A DNA stretch of 64,000 nt from Ciceribacter ferrooxidans (lineage in GTDB: Bacteria; Pseudomonadota; Alphaproteobacteria; Rhizobiales; Rhizobiaceae), in NCBI RefSeq assembly GCF_004137355.1, contig NZ_SDVB01000248.1, positions 1-64,000 of the forward strand, given 5' to 3'. Under the pieces are notes generated by a model. It saw only the letters and a program-made list of their open reading frames with translations, had not been told where the DNA came from and made no database searches. The translations under genes and the position numbers were made by a program. Below are positions 1 through 9,228 of the stretch, in pieces; the stretch's first letter is position 1; every line of letters begins with the position of its first letter.

Positions 1-40
1 GCCGCCGGTCTTCCGGGGCGCGCCCCGGAAGACCGGCGGC
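1..40. repeat. Perfect 40-bp GC-rich palindrome
   Basis: Bases 1-20 are the exact reverse complement of bases 21-40, with no loop. It lies at the very edge of the window and immediately upstream of the incomplete IS630 transposase. It may be a real foldback or terminator-like element, or a fold-back artefact at an assembly junction. The sequence alone cannot decide. Confidence 0.8.
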
Positions 41-137
41 CGCAGCACCTGGGGAAGATTCAAACGGCACTATTGGGGAGTATTGCTCCGGTACTGACAC
101 GCTTTGTGCCCAGGGCATCACGATCAGCAAATCGGCG

Positions 138-782
138 TTGCATCGGTTCCTTGTCCGGCACGGCCAAACTCGCAAAAAAAGGACTGGCCACGCGATAGAA
201 CAAGGCCGCCCCGACATCCTGGAGCAACGCCAGCGCTGGTTCGATGATCAACTGGACCTTGATCCTGCCAAGCTCGTCTTCATCGACGAAACCTGCACCG
301 CAACCAACATGGCGTGCACGCATGAACGTTGCAGGAAGGGAGAGCGCCTGCGTATGCGCTTCCCACACGGCCACCGCAAGACCACGACGTTGGTGGCCGG
401 ACTGCGCAGCACAGGAATGGTTGCCCCGCTCGTCATCGACGGGCCGATCAACGGGGAATGGTTCGAGGCCCATGTCGCCCAGGTTCTCGTCCCGACCCTG
501 AAGCCTGGCGATATCGTCATTCTCGACAATCTTTCCAGCCACAAACGACCGGCGGCGCGCGCAATGATCGAGGCTGCCGGTGCGCGCATGCTGTTTCTGC
601 CGCCCTACAGTCCAGATTTCAATCCCATTGAAAAGGCATTCTCGAAGCTGAAAGCGCTGCTGCGCAAGGCGGCAGAGCGCACCGTGACCGGCCTGTGGGA
701 CAGGATCGGAAAGCTGATCGACCGCATCGAACCTCAGGAGGCTCGCAACTTCTTCACATCATGCGGATACGATCCAGCATGA
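138..782 (+). CDS. IS630-family transposase, N-terminally incomplete
   Basis: The 214-residue product has the DDE core of IS630/Tc1-type transposases: first Asp in FIDET (about residue 50), second Asp in the ILDNLSSHK block, and the final acidic residue in PPYSPDFNPIEKAF. This enzyme cuts and pastes its element at TA sites. Family members are usually about 320-350 residues, so the N-terminal HTH part is missing. The frame is open upstream to base 1, and family-like sequence resumes near base 111 (QGITISKSALHRF). The TTG at 138 is therefore only a nominal start. The element looks truncated or frameshifted and is probably inactive. I could not define terminal inverted repeats. Confidence 0.8.
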   Translation: MHRFLVRHGQTRKKRTGHAIEQGRPDILEQRQRWFDDQLDLDPAKLVFIDETCTATNMACTHERCRKGERLRMRFPHGHRKTTTLVAGLRSTGMVAPLVIDGPINGEWFEAHVAQVLVPTLKPGDIVILDNLSSHKRPAARAMIEAAGARMLFLPPYSPDFNPIEKAFSKLKALLRKAAERTVTGLWDRIGKLIDRIEPQEARNFFTSCGYDPA

Positions 783-835
783 AAGGGAAGCGCTCTAATG
801 GACACAGTCACCCGATAGGCCAGCCCATTCCCGAG

Positions 836-2104
836 CTATTCCTTGATGTAGGGCTTACCGTCCGCAGCGGGAGGCCTTGCGCGGCCGATCAGTCCCGCCA
901 CGACAATGATCGTCGCGATATAGGGCGCCATGGCAAGAAACTCCGATGGGATCGGGGTTTGCAGCAGGGCGAGCTTTTGCTGCAGTGAGTCCGCAAATCC
1001 GAATATCAAAGCCGCCATCAGCGCGCCGACGGGATGCCAACGTCCGAAGATCATGGCGGCAAGGCCGATGAAGCCACGTCCGCCGGTCATGTTTTCGTCG
1101 AAGCGACCCACCGTGCCGAGGGTGAACCATGCGCCACCGAAGCCCGCGACCATGCCGGCGAGAATGACGTTCATATAGCGGGTTCGATAGACATTGATCC
1201 CGAGCGTATCGGCCGCACGCGGATGCTCGCCTACCGCACGGGCCTGCAATCCGTGTCGGGTGTAGAAAAGATAATAGGTAGCAAGGGCAACCATAACCAG
1301 AGCGCCATAGACGAAGACATTCTGCTGGAAGAGCATGGGGCCGATCACGGGGATGTCGCCGAAAAGCGGGATCTTGACCGCGCGAAACACGGGGGCATCG
1401 TTCAAGAAACGGTAATCCTGGAAGACCTGGCTGCTGACATAGGATGTCAGGCCGAGCACAAACAGGTTTATCACGACGCCGGCAATGATCTGATCCATGC
1501 GGTAGGTGACGACGAGGGCAGCCAGGACAAGCCCGAAGAGGCCGCCGACAATGACCGCAGAGATCAATCCGCCGATCCCGCCTATCAAGGATCCGATCAG
1601 CGCCCCCGTGAATGCACCGGCGAGCAACATTCCTTCGATGGCGATGTTGACCACCGCGACCCGCTCGGACAGCACGCCGGCCAATCCACCAAGTGCAATA
1701 GGGACTGCCCTCACCATCGTGGCCTGCAGCATTCCGGTCAGCGAAAAGGATTTGCCCGCAGTCGCCCAGACCAGAAAAGCGAAGACGGCAAGAGCCAGTC
1801 CGAATCCGATCGAGAGCGCGGTCCACCTCGCCCCGCCACGGAAGAACTGGCGCACGCCCAGGAAGGCCAGAACCGCTGCCACCAGATAGTTGAACGGGGC
1901 GGCGACCACGAGATCCGGAAGAGCCCAGGTATCGGACGGACGCGACAGTCGAAACACTGCGTTGCCGGTCGTCCCGAAGCTGAAGACGGTTGTCACGAGG
2001 ATGGCTAGTGCGATCAGCGCGGCTCCCGATATCCGCGCCTGACGGTTCTTGCGTGTATCGATGTCGCGCGCGGAAGGCGTTGAATGCGGCACTGCCGTGA
2101 TCAT
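836..2104 (-). CDS. BMP-type ABC transporter permease 2
   Basis: This is a 422-residue, very hydrophobic protein with about ten membrane segments. It belongs to the permease family paired with BMP binding proteins in nucleoside/purine uptake systems (YufQ/NupQ-like; relatives of RbsC-type permeases). Glycine-rich blocks such as GLAGVLSERVAVVNIAIEGMLL (about residues 140-160) are typical. Its ATG overlaps the upstream permease stop by four bases (ATGA), so the two are translationally coupled. It is the last gene of a four-gene operon whose 3' side is followed by the IS630 fragment. Substrate is inferred from the family only. Confidence 0.88.
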   Translation of the reverse strand: MITAVPHSTPSARDIDTRKNRQARISGAALIALAILVTTVFSFGTTGNAVFRLSRPSDTWALPDLVVAAPFNYLVAAVLAFLGVRQFFRGGARWTALSIGFGLALAVFAFLVWATAGKSFSLTGMLQATMVRAVPIALGGLAGVLSERVAVVNIAIEGMLLAGAFTGALIGSLIGGIGGLISAVIVGGLFGLVLAALVVTYRMDQIIAGVVINLFVLGLTSYVSSQVFQDYRFLNDAPVFRAVKIPLFGDIPVIGPMLFQQNVFVYGALVMVALATYYLFYTRHGLQARAVGEHPRAADTLGINVYRTRYMNVILAGMVAGFGGAWFTLGTVGRFDENMTGGRGFIGLAAMIFGRWHPVGALMAALIFGFADSLQQKLALLQTPIPSEFLAMAPYIATIIVVAGLIGRARPPAADGKPYIKE

Positions 2105-3249
2105 GACGCACTATCCTTCTGATCCGTCACGGATTTTCGAAATCCCCAGGGGAAGATCGCACGCACCAGCAGAGGTGCAGCTATGAAGACGATGATCAAA
2201 GCCTGAATGATGCCGATCAGATCGATACTGACGCCGGCATCGACCTGCATTTGACGCCCTCCCGCCTTCAGCGCGCCGAAGAGCAGCCCGGCAAACAGGA
2301 CGCCTACCGGATGGGAGCGACCGAGCAGGGCAACGGAAATGGCATCGAAACCGATACCGGCAGAAAAACCCGGTGTCGCGCGGCCGAGAACGCCCAACAC
2401 CTGGTTCGCGCCGGCGAGCCCCGCAAGTGCGCCGGCCGACCCCATCGCGGTGACGATAATGAGCGGTGCGCGGATGCCGGCGTAGCGTGCTGCATCGGCG
2501 TTCTCGCCGCTTGCGCGGAACTCGAATCCCAATTTTGTACGAAACAACAGCCAGTAGATCAGGATGACGGCCGCGACCACCAGGAAAAGGCCGGCATGGA
2601 CGCGGAGGTTCGCATCAATCCATGCGAGCAGCCGCGGAAGTTCCGCACTTTCCATGACCGATTTGGAAATCGGATCGGCCCGTTCTGCCTTCTGTACCCA
2701 GGGCAGTCGCAGCATGTAGTCAAGCAGACGGTAGGAGATCAAGTTCAGCATGATCGTCGAGATCACTTCATGCGCGCCCGTGGCAGCCCGCAACCATCCC
2801 GCAATCGAAGCATAGGCGGCGCCGGCAAACGCTCCGGCCAAAAGCGTGAGCGGCAGATGCAGGGCCCATGGCAAGCCTTCGATGCTGAAACCCACGATTG
2901 CGGCCACGAGTCCGCCAACGATGATCTGTCCTTCCGCGCCGATATTGAAGAGGCCGGCCCGGAAACCCAATGCAAGGCCGAGGCCGGCCAGGATAAGTGG
3001 TGCAGCTGCCGTCAATGTCTCTGAAACAGCGTTGAGCGAACCGACCGAGCCTTCCAACAGTGCAATGTAGGAGCGGCCGATCGTCACCGGATCGACCGCG
3101 GTTGCCAGCATGACCAGGGCCCCGATGATCAACGCGACGATGAACGCGAAGATCGGCACGACCACGAGGTCCTCGTATTCGGCACGGCTCGGTGCCGCTC
3201 GCCGCAGGAGCTTCTCAGAGAGCGTATCACTGCTGGTTTGAACGGTCAT
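2101..3249 (-). CDS. BMP-type ABC transporter permease 1
   Basis: A 382-residue inner-membrane permease (YufP/NupP-like) with about ten hydrophobic segments. It has the family block GFRAGLFNIGAEGQIIVGGL near residues 95-115, the usual marker of these ribose/nucleoside-type permeases. It overlaps the stop of the preceding ATPase gene by four bases and the start of the following permease by four bases. With its partner it forms the translocation pore of one transporter. The family imports nucleosides or other purine-related compounds; the exact substrate cannot be read from the sequence. Confidence 0.88.
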   Translation of the reverse strand: MTVQTSSDTLSEKLLRRAAPSRAEYEDLVVVPIFAFIVALIIGALVMLATAVDPVTIGRSYIALLEGSVGSLNAVSETLTAAAPLILAGLGLALGFRAGLFNIGAEGQIIVGGLVAAIVGFSIEGLPWALHLPLTLLAGAFAGAAYASIAGWLRAATGAHEVISTIMLNLISYRLLDYMLRLPWVQKAERADPISKSVMESAELPRLLAWIDANLRVHAGLFLVVAAVILIYWLLFRTKLGFEFRASGENADAARYAGIRAPLIIVTAMGSAGALAGLAGANQVLGVLGRATPGFSAGIGFDAISVALLGRSHPVGVLFAGLLFGALKAGGRQMQVDAGVSIDLIGIIQALIIVFIAAPLLVRAIFPWGFRKSVTDQKDSAS

Positions 3250-4757
3250 GCCTGTGCTCCTGCCATGGCGAGCCCGACGGCATTCTTGTCGACAGGACCT
3301 TTGGTCGCATCGAATTCCGCAACAAAGCGACCTTTGAACATCACAAGGATCCGATCAGACAGGGACAGGATCTCATCCAGTTCCGAGGAGACGATCAATA
3401 CGCCGTCTCCTGTGTCGCGGGCATGCATCAGCCGGCCATGGATATATTCGATGGAACCCACATCGAGGCCGCGTGTCGGCTGCGCGGCGACGACCAGACA
3501 GGTCTCCCGTTCCAGTTCGCGCGCCACGATGAGTTTCTGCTGGTTGCCGCCCGACAGGCTGCCTGCCCTGGTAAAAACCGAAGGCGTGCGCACGTCGAAA
3601 TCGGCCGCGTACTTCGCTGCGCTCTTGAACACGTCAGACCAGCGGATATTCGGGCCGGATGCATATCGTTCGTCGTAATAGGTGTTGAGCACCATGTTCT
3701 CGGCAACGGTGAAATTCGAGATCATTCCACTTCGTTGCCGGTCCTCCGGAATGTGCGCCATACCCATACGGTGACGTTCGCGAACCGACGCGTGCGTAAT
3801 ATCCTTGTCGAGGAACAGTATCTTGCCGCTGGCGGCATGATGGAGACCGGTCAATGCCTCGATCAGTGCCGACTGGCCATTGCCCTGGACGCCGGCGATG
3901 CCGACGACTTCACCGCTTTTGACCTGAAAGCTGACGTGATCGACAGCGATCTTGTCGTCCTCGCTCAGTACCGTCAGTTCGCTGACGTCAAGAAGCGTGC
4001 GGCCGGGCGCGTAGGGTGCCTTCTCGACCTCGAAGACAACGGGCCTCCCGACCATCATTTCCGCAAGCTGCGCCTCCGTCAGCGTCCTGGGGTCGCCCTC
4101 GCCGACGATCTGGCCATCGCGCAACACGCTGATGCGGTCGGCGATTTCAAGAATTTCGTTCAGCTTGTGCGTGATGAAGACGAGTGCCTTGCCGGCGTCG
4201 CGCAGTGACTTGACGATCTCGAAGAACTCCGTCACCTCCTGCGGGGTCAGAACTGCTGTCGGCTCGTCCAGAATGAGGACATCGGCCGAACGGAACAAGA
4301 CCTTGATGATCTCGACGCGCTGTTGAAGCCCGACCGGAAGGTCTTCGACACGGGTACCCGGATCAACCTCCAGACCATATTTCTTGTTGATTTCGTTGAC
4401 CTGGTCGCGGGCAGCCGCCAGATCGAGCCAATCGAGCTTGCCGGTCGGTTCGACGCCGAGAATGACGTTTTCCGCGACCGTGAATACAGGAACCAGCATG
4501 AAATGCTGATGCACCATCCCGATCCCTGCCGCGATCGCATCGCCGGGACCCCGGAACACAACGGGTTTGCCATCGATCAGGATCTGGCCCTCGTCGGCGG
4601 CATAAAGCCCGCTCAAGATATTCATCAACGTCGACTTGCCGGCGCCGTTTTCGCCGAGGAGCCCAAGCACTTCTCCCGCGCGGATCGTCAGATTCACATT
4701 CGAATTGGCAACTACCGGACCGAAGCGTTTGGTGATCCCCTTTAGTTCGACATCCAC
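3246..4757 (-). CDS. BMP-type ABC transporter ATP-binding protein (double ATPase)
   Basis: About 503 residues containing two ATPase modules in tandem, as in RbsA/YufO-type proteins. The first module has a canonical Walker A (GENGAGKST) and Walker B (ILDEPTAVL) with a degenerate signature (LPVGLQQR). The second has a degenerate Walker A (GVQGNGQS), a good signature (LSGGNQQK) and an altered Walker B. This asymmetry is normal for the family. I chose the GTG at 4757 because a GGGGAGAG ribosome site lies five bases before it and homology begins there; an in-frame ATG at 4784 adds nine unlikely residues. It powers the two downstream permeases. Confidence 0.88.
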   Translation of the reverse strand: MDVELKGITKRFGPVVANSNVNLTIRAGEVLGLLGENGAGKSTLMNILSGLYAADEGQILIDGKPVVFRGPGDAIAAGIGMVHQHFMLVPVFTVAENVILGVEPTGKLDWLDLAAARDQVNEINKKYGLEVDPGTRVEDLPVGLQQRVEIIKVLFRSADVLILDEPTAVLTPQEVTEFFEIVKSLRDAGKALVFITHKLNEILEIADRISVLRDGQIVGEGDPRTLTEAQLAEMMVGRPVVFEVEKAPYAPGRTLLDVSELTVLSEDDKIAVDHVSFQVKSGEVVGIAGVQGNGQSALIEALTGLHHAASGKILFLDKDITHASVRERHRMGMAHIPEDRQRSGMISNFTVAENMVLNTYYDERYASGPNIRWSDVFKSAAKYAADFDVRTPSVFTRAGSLSGGNQQKLIVARELERETCLVVAAQPTRGLDVGSIEYIHGRLMHARDTGDGVLIVSSELDEILSLSDRILVMFKGRFVAEFDATKGPVDKNAVGLAMAGAQA

Positions 4758-4834
4758 TGCCGCTCTCCCCCAAGGTCGACGCAAGAAACCGTACCCGCCG
4801 CCTGACCACAGGCGACGGGAAAGGTGCGATCGGG

Positions 4835-5863
4835 CTATTCGTTGACCTTGATCGTGCCGTCGATGATCGCCTTGCGAATATCGGAGAGCTCCTGCTTCAT
4901 TTCGGCAGAGACTTCATTTTCCATGTCATGGAACGGGGCAAGCCCCACGCCGTCGTTTTCAAGCGATCCGACGAGAATACCGCCTTTGTAGGTGCCTTTC
5001 ATTGCCGCTTCGATGACCGCGTAAACGGTCGAATCCATGCGCTTGGTGATCGACGTGAGATAGACGTGCTTCTTTTGCGGGTCGGTCAGATAGAGGTCCG
5101 CATCGACACCGATGATCTTCAGCTTGTCCGTCCCGAGTTCGTCGGCGAGCGCCGCTGAACCAAGGCCCACCGGACCTGCGACCGGCAGCACGATGTCTGC
5201 GCCCTCATCATAGAGGTTCTGAGCGAAGGCGCGTCCGTCATCGAGCGAGTCGAAATTGTTCGTGAACAGGCCTTCGCGTGTTTGCGGGTTCCAGCCGAGA
5301 ACGGCAACCTTCGTTCCCTTCTGTTTGTTGTAGTAGTTCGCTCCGCGGTAGAACCCGTCCATGAAGATCGTCACCGGCGGAATGTTGATGCCTCCGAAGA
5401 CGCCGATCGTGCCGGACTTCGAGACGCCAGCCGCAAGGTAGCCGGCAAGAAATGCCGCTTCATCGGTCGAGTAGACCTGGCCCACCACATTGTTGAGTGG
5501 CGGATCGTACGAAAAGTCGACGATTGAGAACTTCTGATCCGGGTTGGCCTCGGCTGCCTTCTTGGTCGCATCGCCAAGCAGGAAGCCGACGGTGATGATG
5601 ATATCGCACTGCCCGCCAAGCAGGGAATTGATATTGGCTTCGTAATCGGTTTCAGCCTGCGATTCCAGGTATCTGGCTTCGACGCCAAGTTTCTCCTTCG
5701 CGTCCAGAACACCTTTCCACGCCGTCTGGTTGAAACTGTTGTCGTCAATTCCGCCGGTGTCCGTCACCTCACAAGCCGTGAACGCCGCAGCGGCGGAAAC
5801 GGAGCCTAGCAATAACGATGCCGTTACCGCAGCACTTGCGAAGAACTTCTTACTGTAGAGCAT
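4835..5863 (-). CDS. BMP-family substrate-binding protein
   Basis: A 342-residue periplasmic binding protein starting with a Sec signal peptide (about residues 1-27, ending SAAAA). The mature part begins with the BMP/PnrA hallmark TDTGGIDDNSFNQTAW and keeps later family blocks (ITVGFLLGDATKKAA, GTIGVFGGINIP, IIGVDADLY). BMP proteins bind nucleosides or related ligands and hand them to the linked permeases. No lipobox cysteine follows the signal peptide, so it is probably soluble rather than a lipoprotein. It is the first gene of the operon 5863 to 836, and its own promoter should lie in the 340-base gap upstream. Confidence 0.9.
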   Translation of the reverse strand: MLYSKKFFASAAVTASLLLGSVSAAAAFTACEVTDTGGIDDNSFNQTAWKGVLDAKEKLGVEARYLESQAETDYEANINSLLGGQCDIIITVGFLLGDATKKAAEANPDQKFSIVDFSYDPPLNNVVGQVYSTDEAAFLAGYLAAGVSKSGTIGVFGGINIPPVTIFMDGFYRGANYYNKQKGTKVAVLGWNPQTREGLFTNNFDSLDDGRAFAQNLYDEGADIVLPVAGPVGLGSAALADELGTDKLKIIGVDADLYLTDPQKKHVYLTSITKRMDSTVYAVIEAAMKGTYKGGILVGSLENDGVGLAPFHDMENEVSAEMKQELSDIRKAIIDGTIKVNE

Positions 5864-6201
5864 GATGGTAACCTCCCTGGTTGTATGGCACGCTCGAGAT
5901 TCTCATCTGAAATGCAATTGTATCGGAAGAATTCCATTTTGTTAGATGTAACATCATTCGAGACGCGCGACTTGACGCATATCAATAGCAAGTGGCCGGA
6001 TTTGCAGTTTTTGTCGCGAAGCAAGCAGCGCTCATACTTAGCTCGGGCACAACCTGCTTAGCTCCTCCACGCAAGTGTCGAGGAAATCTCCTTGTTTCCG
6101 CTCCGTTCGAAGTCCGAAAAAGGCAAGCTCTACTGGTGAAGCGTTTCAAGGAGAAGGTTACCGACGGGAACGCCGAGCCTCTCTTTGCATGAGAGTCCGG
6201 C
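5864..6201. other. Intergenic region between two ABC operons
   Basis: About 340 bases, locally AT-richer than the genes, holding the promoter of the BMP operon (minus strand) and the 3' end of the next operon. A weak imperfect hairpin (GAGCC...GGCTC with a short inner stem) lies at 6175-6203 and overlaps the stop of the downstream-end ATPase gene. Short open frames here show no recognisable protein. Confidence 0.5.
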
Positions 6202-7278
6202 TCAAGCCACCAGCCAATTGTCCCTGTAGAAGCGCACCTTGTCGCGCTCGAAAACAAGATGGGTTGGGGCGCCGACGGCCGGAACGCGATCGGGCGTGCG
6301 GAGTTTCACTATGGTGCCGTTGCCGAGGTCGACGCTGACAATCGCGTAGCAGCCCATGTCCTGCACATCGGTGACGGTTGCAGGCAATGTGCCTGCTTGC
6401 GGGGTGTCGGCAAGCGTGACGAGTTCCGGGCGAATGCCGACCACCACCTCGCTCAGCGAACGGCCTTCGGCAGAGCGGAGCGTTCCGACCTCACGTCCGA
6501 GGATCGACACCGTGCCCGCCTGGACAGTGCCGTCGAGAAAATTCATCGACGGCGAGCCGATGAAATAGCCGACGTGACGATGCACTGGTTCCTCGAACAG
6601 AACCTGGGGGCTCCCCATCTGGACGACGCGACCATGATCCATGACCACGACCTGTTCGGCCAGCGTCATCGCCTCGTTCTGGTCATGCGTCACATAGACC
6701 AGCGTGTGCCCGTGTTGGGCGCTGATGTCCCGCAGCTTGCGCCTGAGGCTGAACTTCAGCTGCGGATCGATCACCGTCAACGGTTCGTCCATCAGGATGA
6801 CCGCGACGTCGTCGCGCACCAGTCCGCGCCCGAGCGAGATCAGCTGCTTCAGGTCCGGCGTGAGCTTTCGTGCAGGCTTCCGCAGCACTTCGTCCAGATT
6901 GAGCAGGTTTGCCACCTCGTTGACGCGCCGGTCGATCTCGGCCTTCGGCTTGTTGCGGCAGCGCAGCGGAAAGGCGAGGTTCTCGAACACCGTCTTCGAC
7001 GGATAGACTACCGGAAACTGGAAGACCTGGGCGATGTTGCGCTTCACCGCGCCGACCGAGGTCATGTCGACACCGTTGATCAGCACCCTGCCTTCGCTCG
7101 GCGTCAGCAGGCCGGAAATGATGTTCAGCATCGTGCTTTTGCCGCAGCCCGAAGGGCCGAGCAGGGCATAGGTGCCGCCGTCCTCCCAGGTCAGGTCGAG
7201 CGGATGGAGGGCATAGTTCGGCTTGCCGTCGACGGTATTATAGAAATGTCCAAGGCCCCTGAGTTCGATCTTTGCCAT
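6202..7278 (-). CDS. ABC transporter ATP-binding protein, GlpT-like
   Basis: A 358-residue ATPase of the sugar/polyol class with a C-terminal TOBE-type regulatory part. Walker A is canonical (GPSGCGKST, about residue 40), but the signature is degenerate: LTPDLKQLISLGRGLV replaces LSGGQ, followed by MDEPLTVIDP. Exactly this pattern marks GlpT, one of the two unequal ATPases of the rhizobial glycerol transporter GlpSTPQV. It is the last gene of an operon that also encodes a GlpS-like ATPase, two permeases, a binding protein and an alcohol dehydrogenase. Substrate is not proven; a polyol or diol is likely. Confidence 0.82.
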   Translation of the reverse strand: MAKIELRGLGHFYNTVDGKPNYALHPLDLTWEDGGTYALLGPSGCGKSTMLNIISGLLTPSEGRVLINGVDMTSVGAVKRNIAQVFQFPVVYPSKTVFENLAFPLRCRNKPKAEIDRRVNEVANLLNLDEVLRKPARKLTPDLKQLISLGRGLVRDDVAVILMDEPLTVIDPQLKFSLRRKLRDISAQHGHTLVYVTHDQNEAMTLAEQVVVMDHGRVVQMGSPQVLFEEPVHRHVGYFIGSPSMNFLDGTVQAGTVSILGREVGTLRSAEGRSLSEVVVGIRPELVTLADTPQAGTLPATVTDVQDMGCYAIVSVDLGNGTIVKLRTPDRVPAVGAPTHLVFERDKVRFYRDNWLVA

Positions 7279-7282
7279 GCAA

Positions 7283-8374
7283 TCAATCCTTCTGGCCGGA
7301 GACGCTTCTGCGCGGCGGGGCGGCGATCAGCGTGCCGGTCACCGCATCGAAGGCGTAGAAGCGCGTGCTGTCCGGGGTAAATCCAATCCTGTCGCCGGGC
7401 TGAAAGAGATGTACGCCCTCCTCCTCCAGTACGAGATTGCGCCCGTCGAGATCGAGATGCAGCACGGTCAGCGAGCCGTTGACCTCGGCGAGCGCCACGG
7501 TCGCGGAAAAGTCTCCGTGGAGCGCCAGGTCGGTCGCCCTGAGGCCGAAGATGTAGCGACCCGGCGCAAGCGTCGAAAAATGCTCCGGCAGCGGCGTCTT
7601 GAATGATGGCCCGAGGATCAGGCGCCCGCCCGCGATCTCGCCTTCGAGCAGGTTCATCGGCGGATCGTTGAAAACCTGCGCTGCGATCGTGTTGGCGGGA
7701 TAGTGGAAGACGTCGCGGTAGTCGCCCGTCTGGGTCACCTTGCCTTCGTGCAGGATGATGACGTGCCCCTGCAGGATCATCGCCTCGGCCGGCTCGGTCG
7801 TCGCATAGACGACCAGCCGGTCCTTGCTGTCGCGGAAGATGCGGCGGAACTCGTCGCGCAATTGTTCGCGCAGCTTGTAGTCGAGGTTGACCAGCGGCTC
7901 GTCGAGCAGCAGGAAATCGGTGTCCTTCACCAGCGCCCGGGCAAGCGCCACGCGCTGCTGCTGGCCGCCGGAAAGCTCCGCCGGGCGCCGGTCGAGATAG
8001 GGGCGAAGGCCAAGCAAGTCGCTCACATAGGTGAGTTTCGCCTCGATTTCTGACGACGTGTAGCCGGCCCGCTTCAGCGGAAAGACGATATTGTCGCGCA
8101 CGTTCAGGTGCGGATAGTTGACGAACTGCTGGTAGACCATGCCGACCCGGCGCTTCCAGGCGGGGATTTTCAGGAGATCGACCCCGTCACGCACGAGGCT
8201 GCCTGAGCGCACGGCCTGCAGCCCGGCCAGCACCTTGAGGAAGGTGGTCTTGCCGGAAAGCGTGCGGCCGATGACGGTGACGACGCCGGAGGCCGGCAGA
8301 TCGACGTTCAGCCCGTCGACATGGATGGCATTGCCCTCGGCCACGGTCAGATTGCGGATTGCGTAGGTCATCAT
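7283..8374 (-). CDS. ABC transporter ATP-binding protein, GlpS-like
   Basis: A 363-residue ATPase with an unusual Walker A, GRTLSGKTT (about residue 37), where most relatives have GPSGSGKST. The signature LSGGQQQRVALARAL and Walker B FLLLDEPLVNLD are intact. The TLSGKT variant is characteristic of GlpS of the rhizobial glycerol importer. Together with the neighbouring GlpT-like ATPase, whose signature is degenerate, it would form a heterodimer with complementary sites. It starts five bases after the permease stop, in the same operon. Confidence 0.82.
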   Translation of the reverse strand: MMTYAIRNLTVAEGNAIHVDGLNVDLPASGVVTVIGRTLSGKTTFLKVLAGLQAVRSGSLVRDGVDLLKIPAWKRRVGMVYQQFVNYPHLNVRDNIVFPLKRAGYTSSEIEAKLTYVSDLLGLRPYLDRRPAELSGGQQQRVALARALVKDTDFLLLDEPLVNLDYKLREQLRDEFRRIFRDSKDRLVVYATTEPAEAMILQGHVIILHEGKVTQTGDYRDVFHYPANTIAAQVFNDPPMNLLEGEIAGGRLILGPSFKTPLPEHFSTLAPGRYIFGLRATDLALHGDFSATVALAEVNGSLTVLHLDLDGRNLVLEEEGVHLFQPGDRIGFTPDSTRFYAFDAVTGTLIAAPPRRSVSGQKD

Positions 8375-8379
8375 GCCTC

Positions 8380-9225
8380 CTATTTACGTGCGCCGGCGAG
8401 GCTGCCTTTTTCGAGGTAGCGCTCCACCAGGAAGGCCACCACGATCAGGGGCGCCACCGAGACCAGCGCCGAGGCGGAAAGGCTCCACCAGGGCGTCACC
8501 GAGGAATTGAGCGAGACGATCGCCACCGGCAGCAACTGCGTCTCGGTGAAGGTCAGCGTGAAGGCGAAGAAGAAGTCGTTCCAGCCGAAGACGACGCAGA
8601 AGATGCCGGCGACCACCAGGCCGGGCAGCGAATTCGGAAGGATCACCCGCCAGAAGGTTTCGATCGGCGTGCAGCCGTCGATCATCGCCGTCTCGTCGAG
8701 TTCGCGCGGAATATTGTTGAAGAAATCGACCATCACCCAGACGGCGATCGGCAGGAGCAGGGCGATGTAGACGATCACGAGGCCGAGGATCGTGTCGAGC
8801 AGGTTAAAGAAGCCGAGCATCAGGAAGAACGGGATGGCCAGCACCACCGGCGGCATGATCCGCTGCGAGACGAAGAAGAAGGTGAGGTCGTTGTTGCCGA
8901 TCGGCCCCGCCTTGTAGACGAAGCGCGACAATCCATAGGCGGCGAGCGTTCCGAGGACCAGGCTGATGGCGCTGGCCGACAGCGTCACGATCATGCTGGC
9001 GGCGAACGGCTCGACGATGTCGATGCTGCCGGCGCCCGATCCGAACAGGCCCTTCCAGGCCGCGAGCGAAGGCTCGTAGTCGACATAGGGCAGATAGGTC
9101 GGCCCGGCGGTAACCCCGTTGGCGGTCTTGAACGAGGTTGTCAGCGCCCACAGGAACGGCGCGATGACGAAGGCGCTCCATCCGAGGATCGCCGCCGTCT
9201 TGATGATGCGAAAAAGGCGCGGCAT
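8380..9225 (-). CDS. Carbohydrate-type ABC permease (MalG/UgpE/GlpQ class)
   Basis: A 281-residue inner-membrane permease with six hydrophobic segments and the cytoplasmic EAA loop ELDETAMIDGCTPIETFWRVILP (about residues 180-200) that docks on the ATPases. It belongs to the CUT1 class. It lies between its partner permease (9229-10104, three bases away) and the GlpS-like ATPase, so translation is probably coupled. The architecture of the operon supports a GlpQ-like role. Substrate specificity is set mainly by the binding protein at 10226-11755. Confidence 0.88.
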   Translation of the reverse strand: MPRLFRIIKTAAILGWSAFVIAPFLWALTTSFKTANGVTAGPTYLPYVDYEPSLAAWKGLFGSGAGSIDIVEPFAASMIVTLSASAISLVLGTLAAYGLSRFVYKAGPIGNNDLTFFFVSQRIMPPVVLAIPFFLMLGFFNLLDTILGLVIVYIALLLPIAVWVMVDFFNNIPRELDETAMIDGCTPIETFWRVILPNSLPGLVVAGIFCVVFGWNDFFFAFTLTFTETQLLPVAIVSLNSSVTPWWSLSASALVSVAPLIVVAFLVERYLEKGSLAGARK

Positions 9226-9228
9226 GGA

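Noticed and set aside
6175-6203. Hairpin resembling a group II intron domain V (GAGCC...GGCTC)
   Set aside because: The stem is one-sided, the GNRA loop and catalytic layout do not fit, and no reverse transcriptase is nearby.
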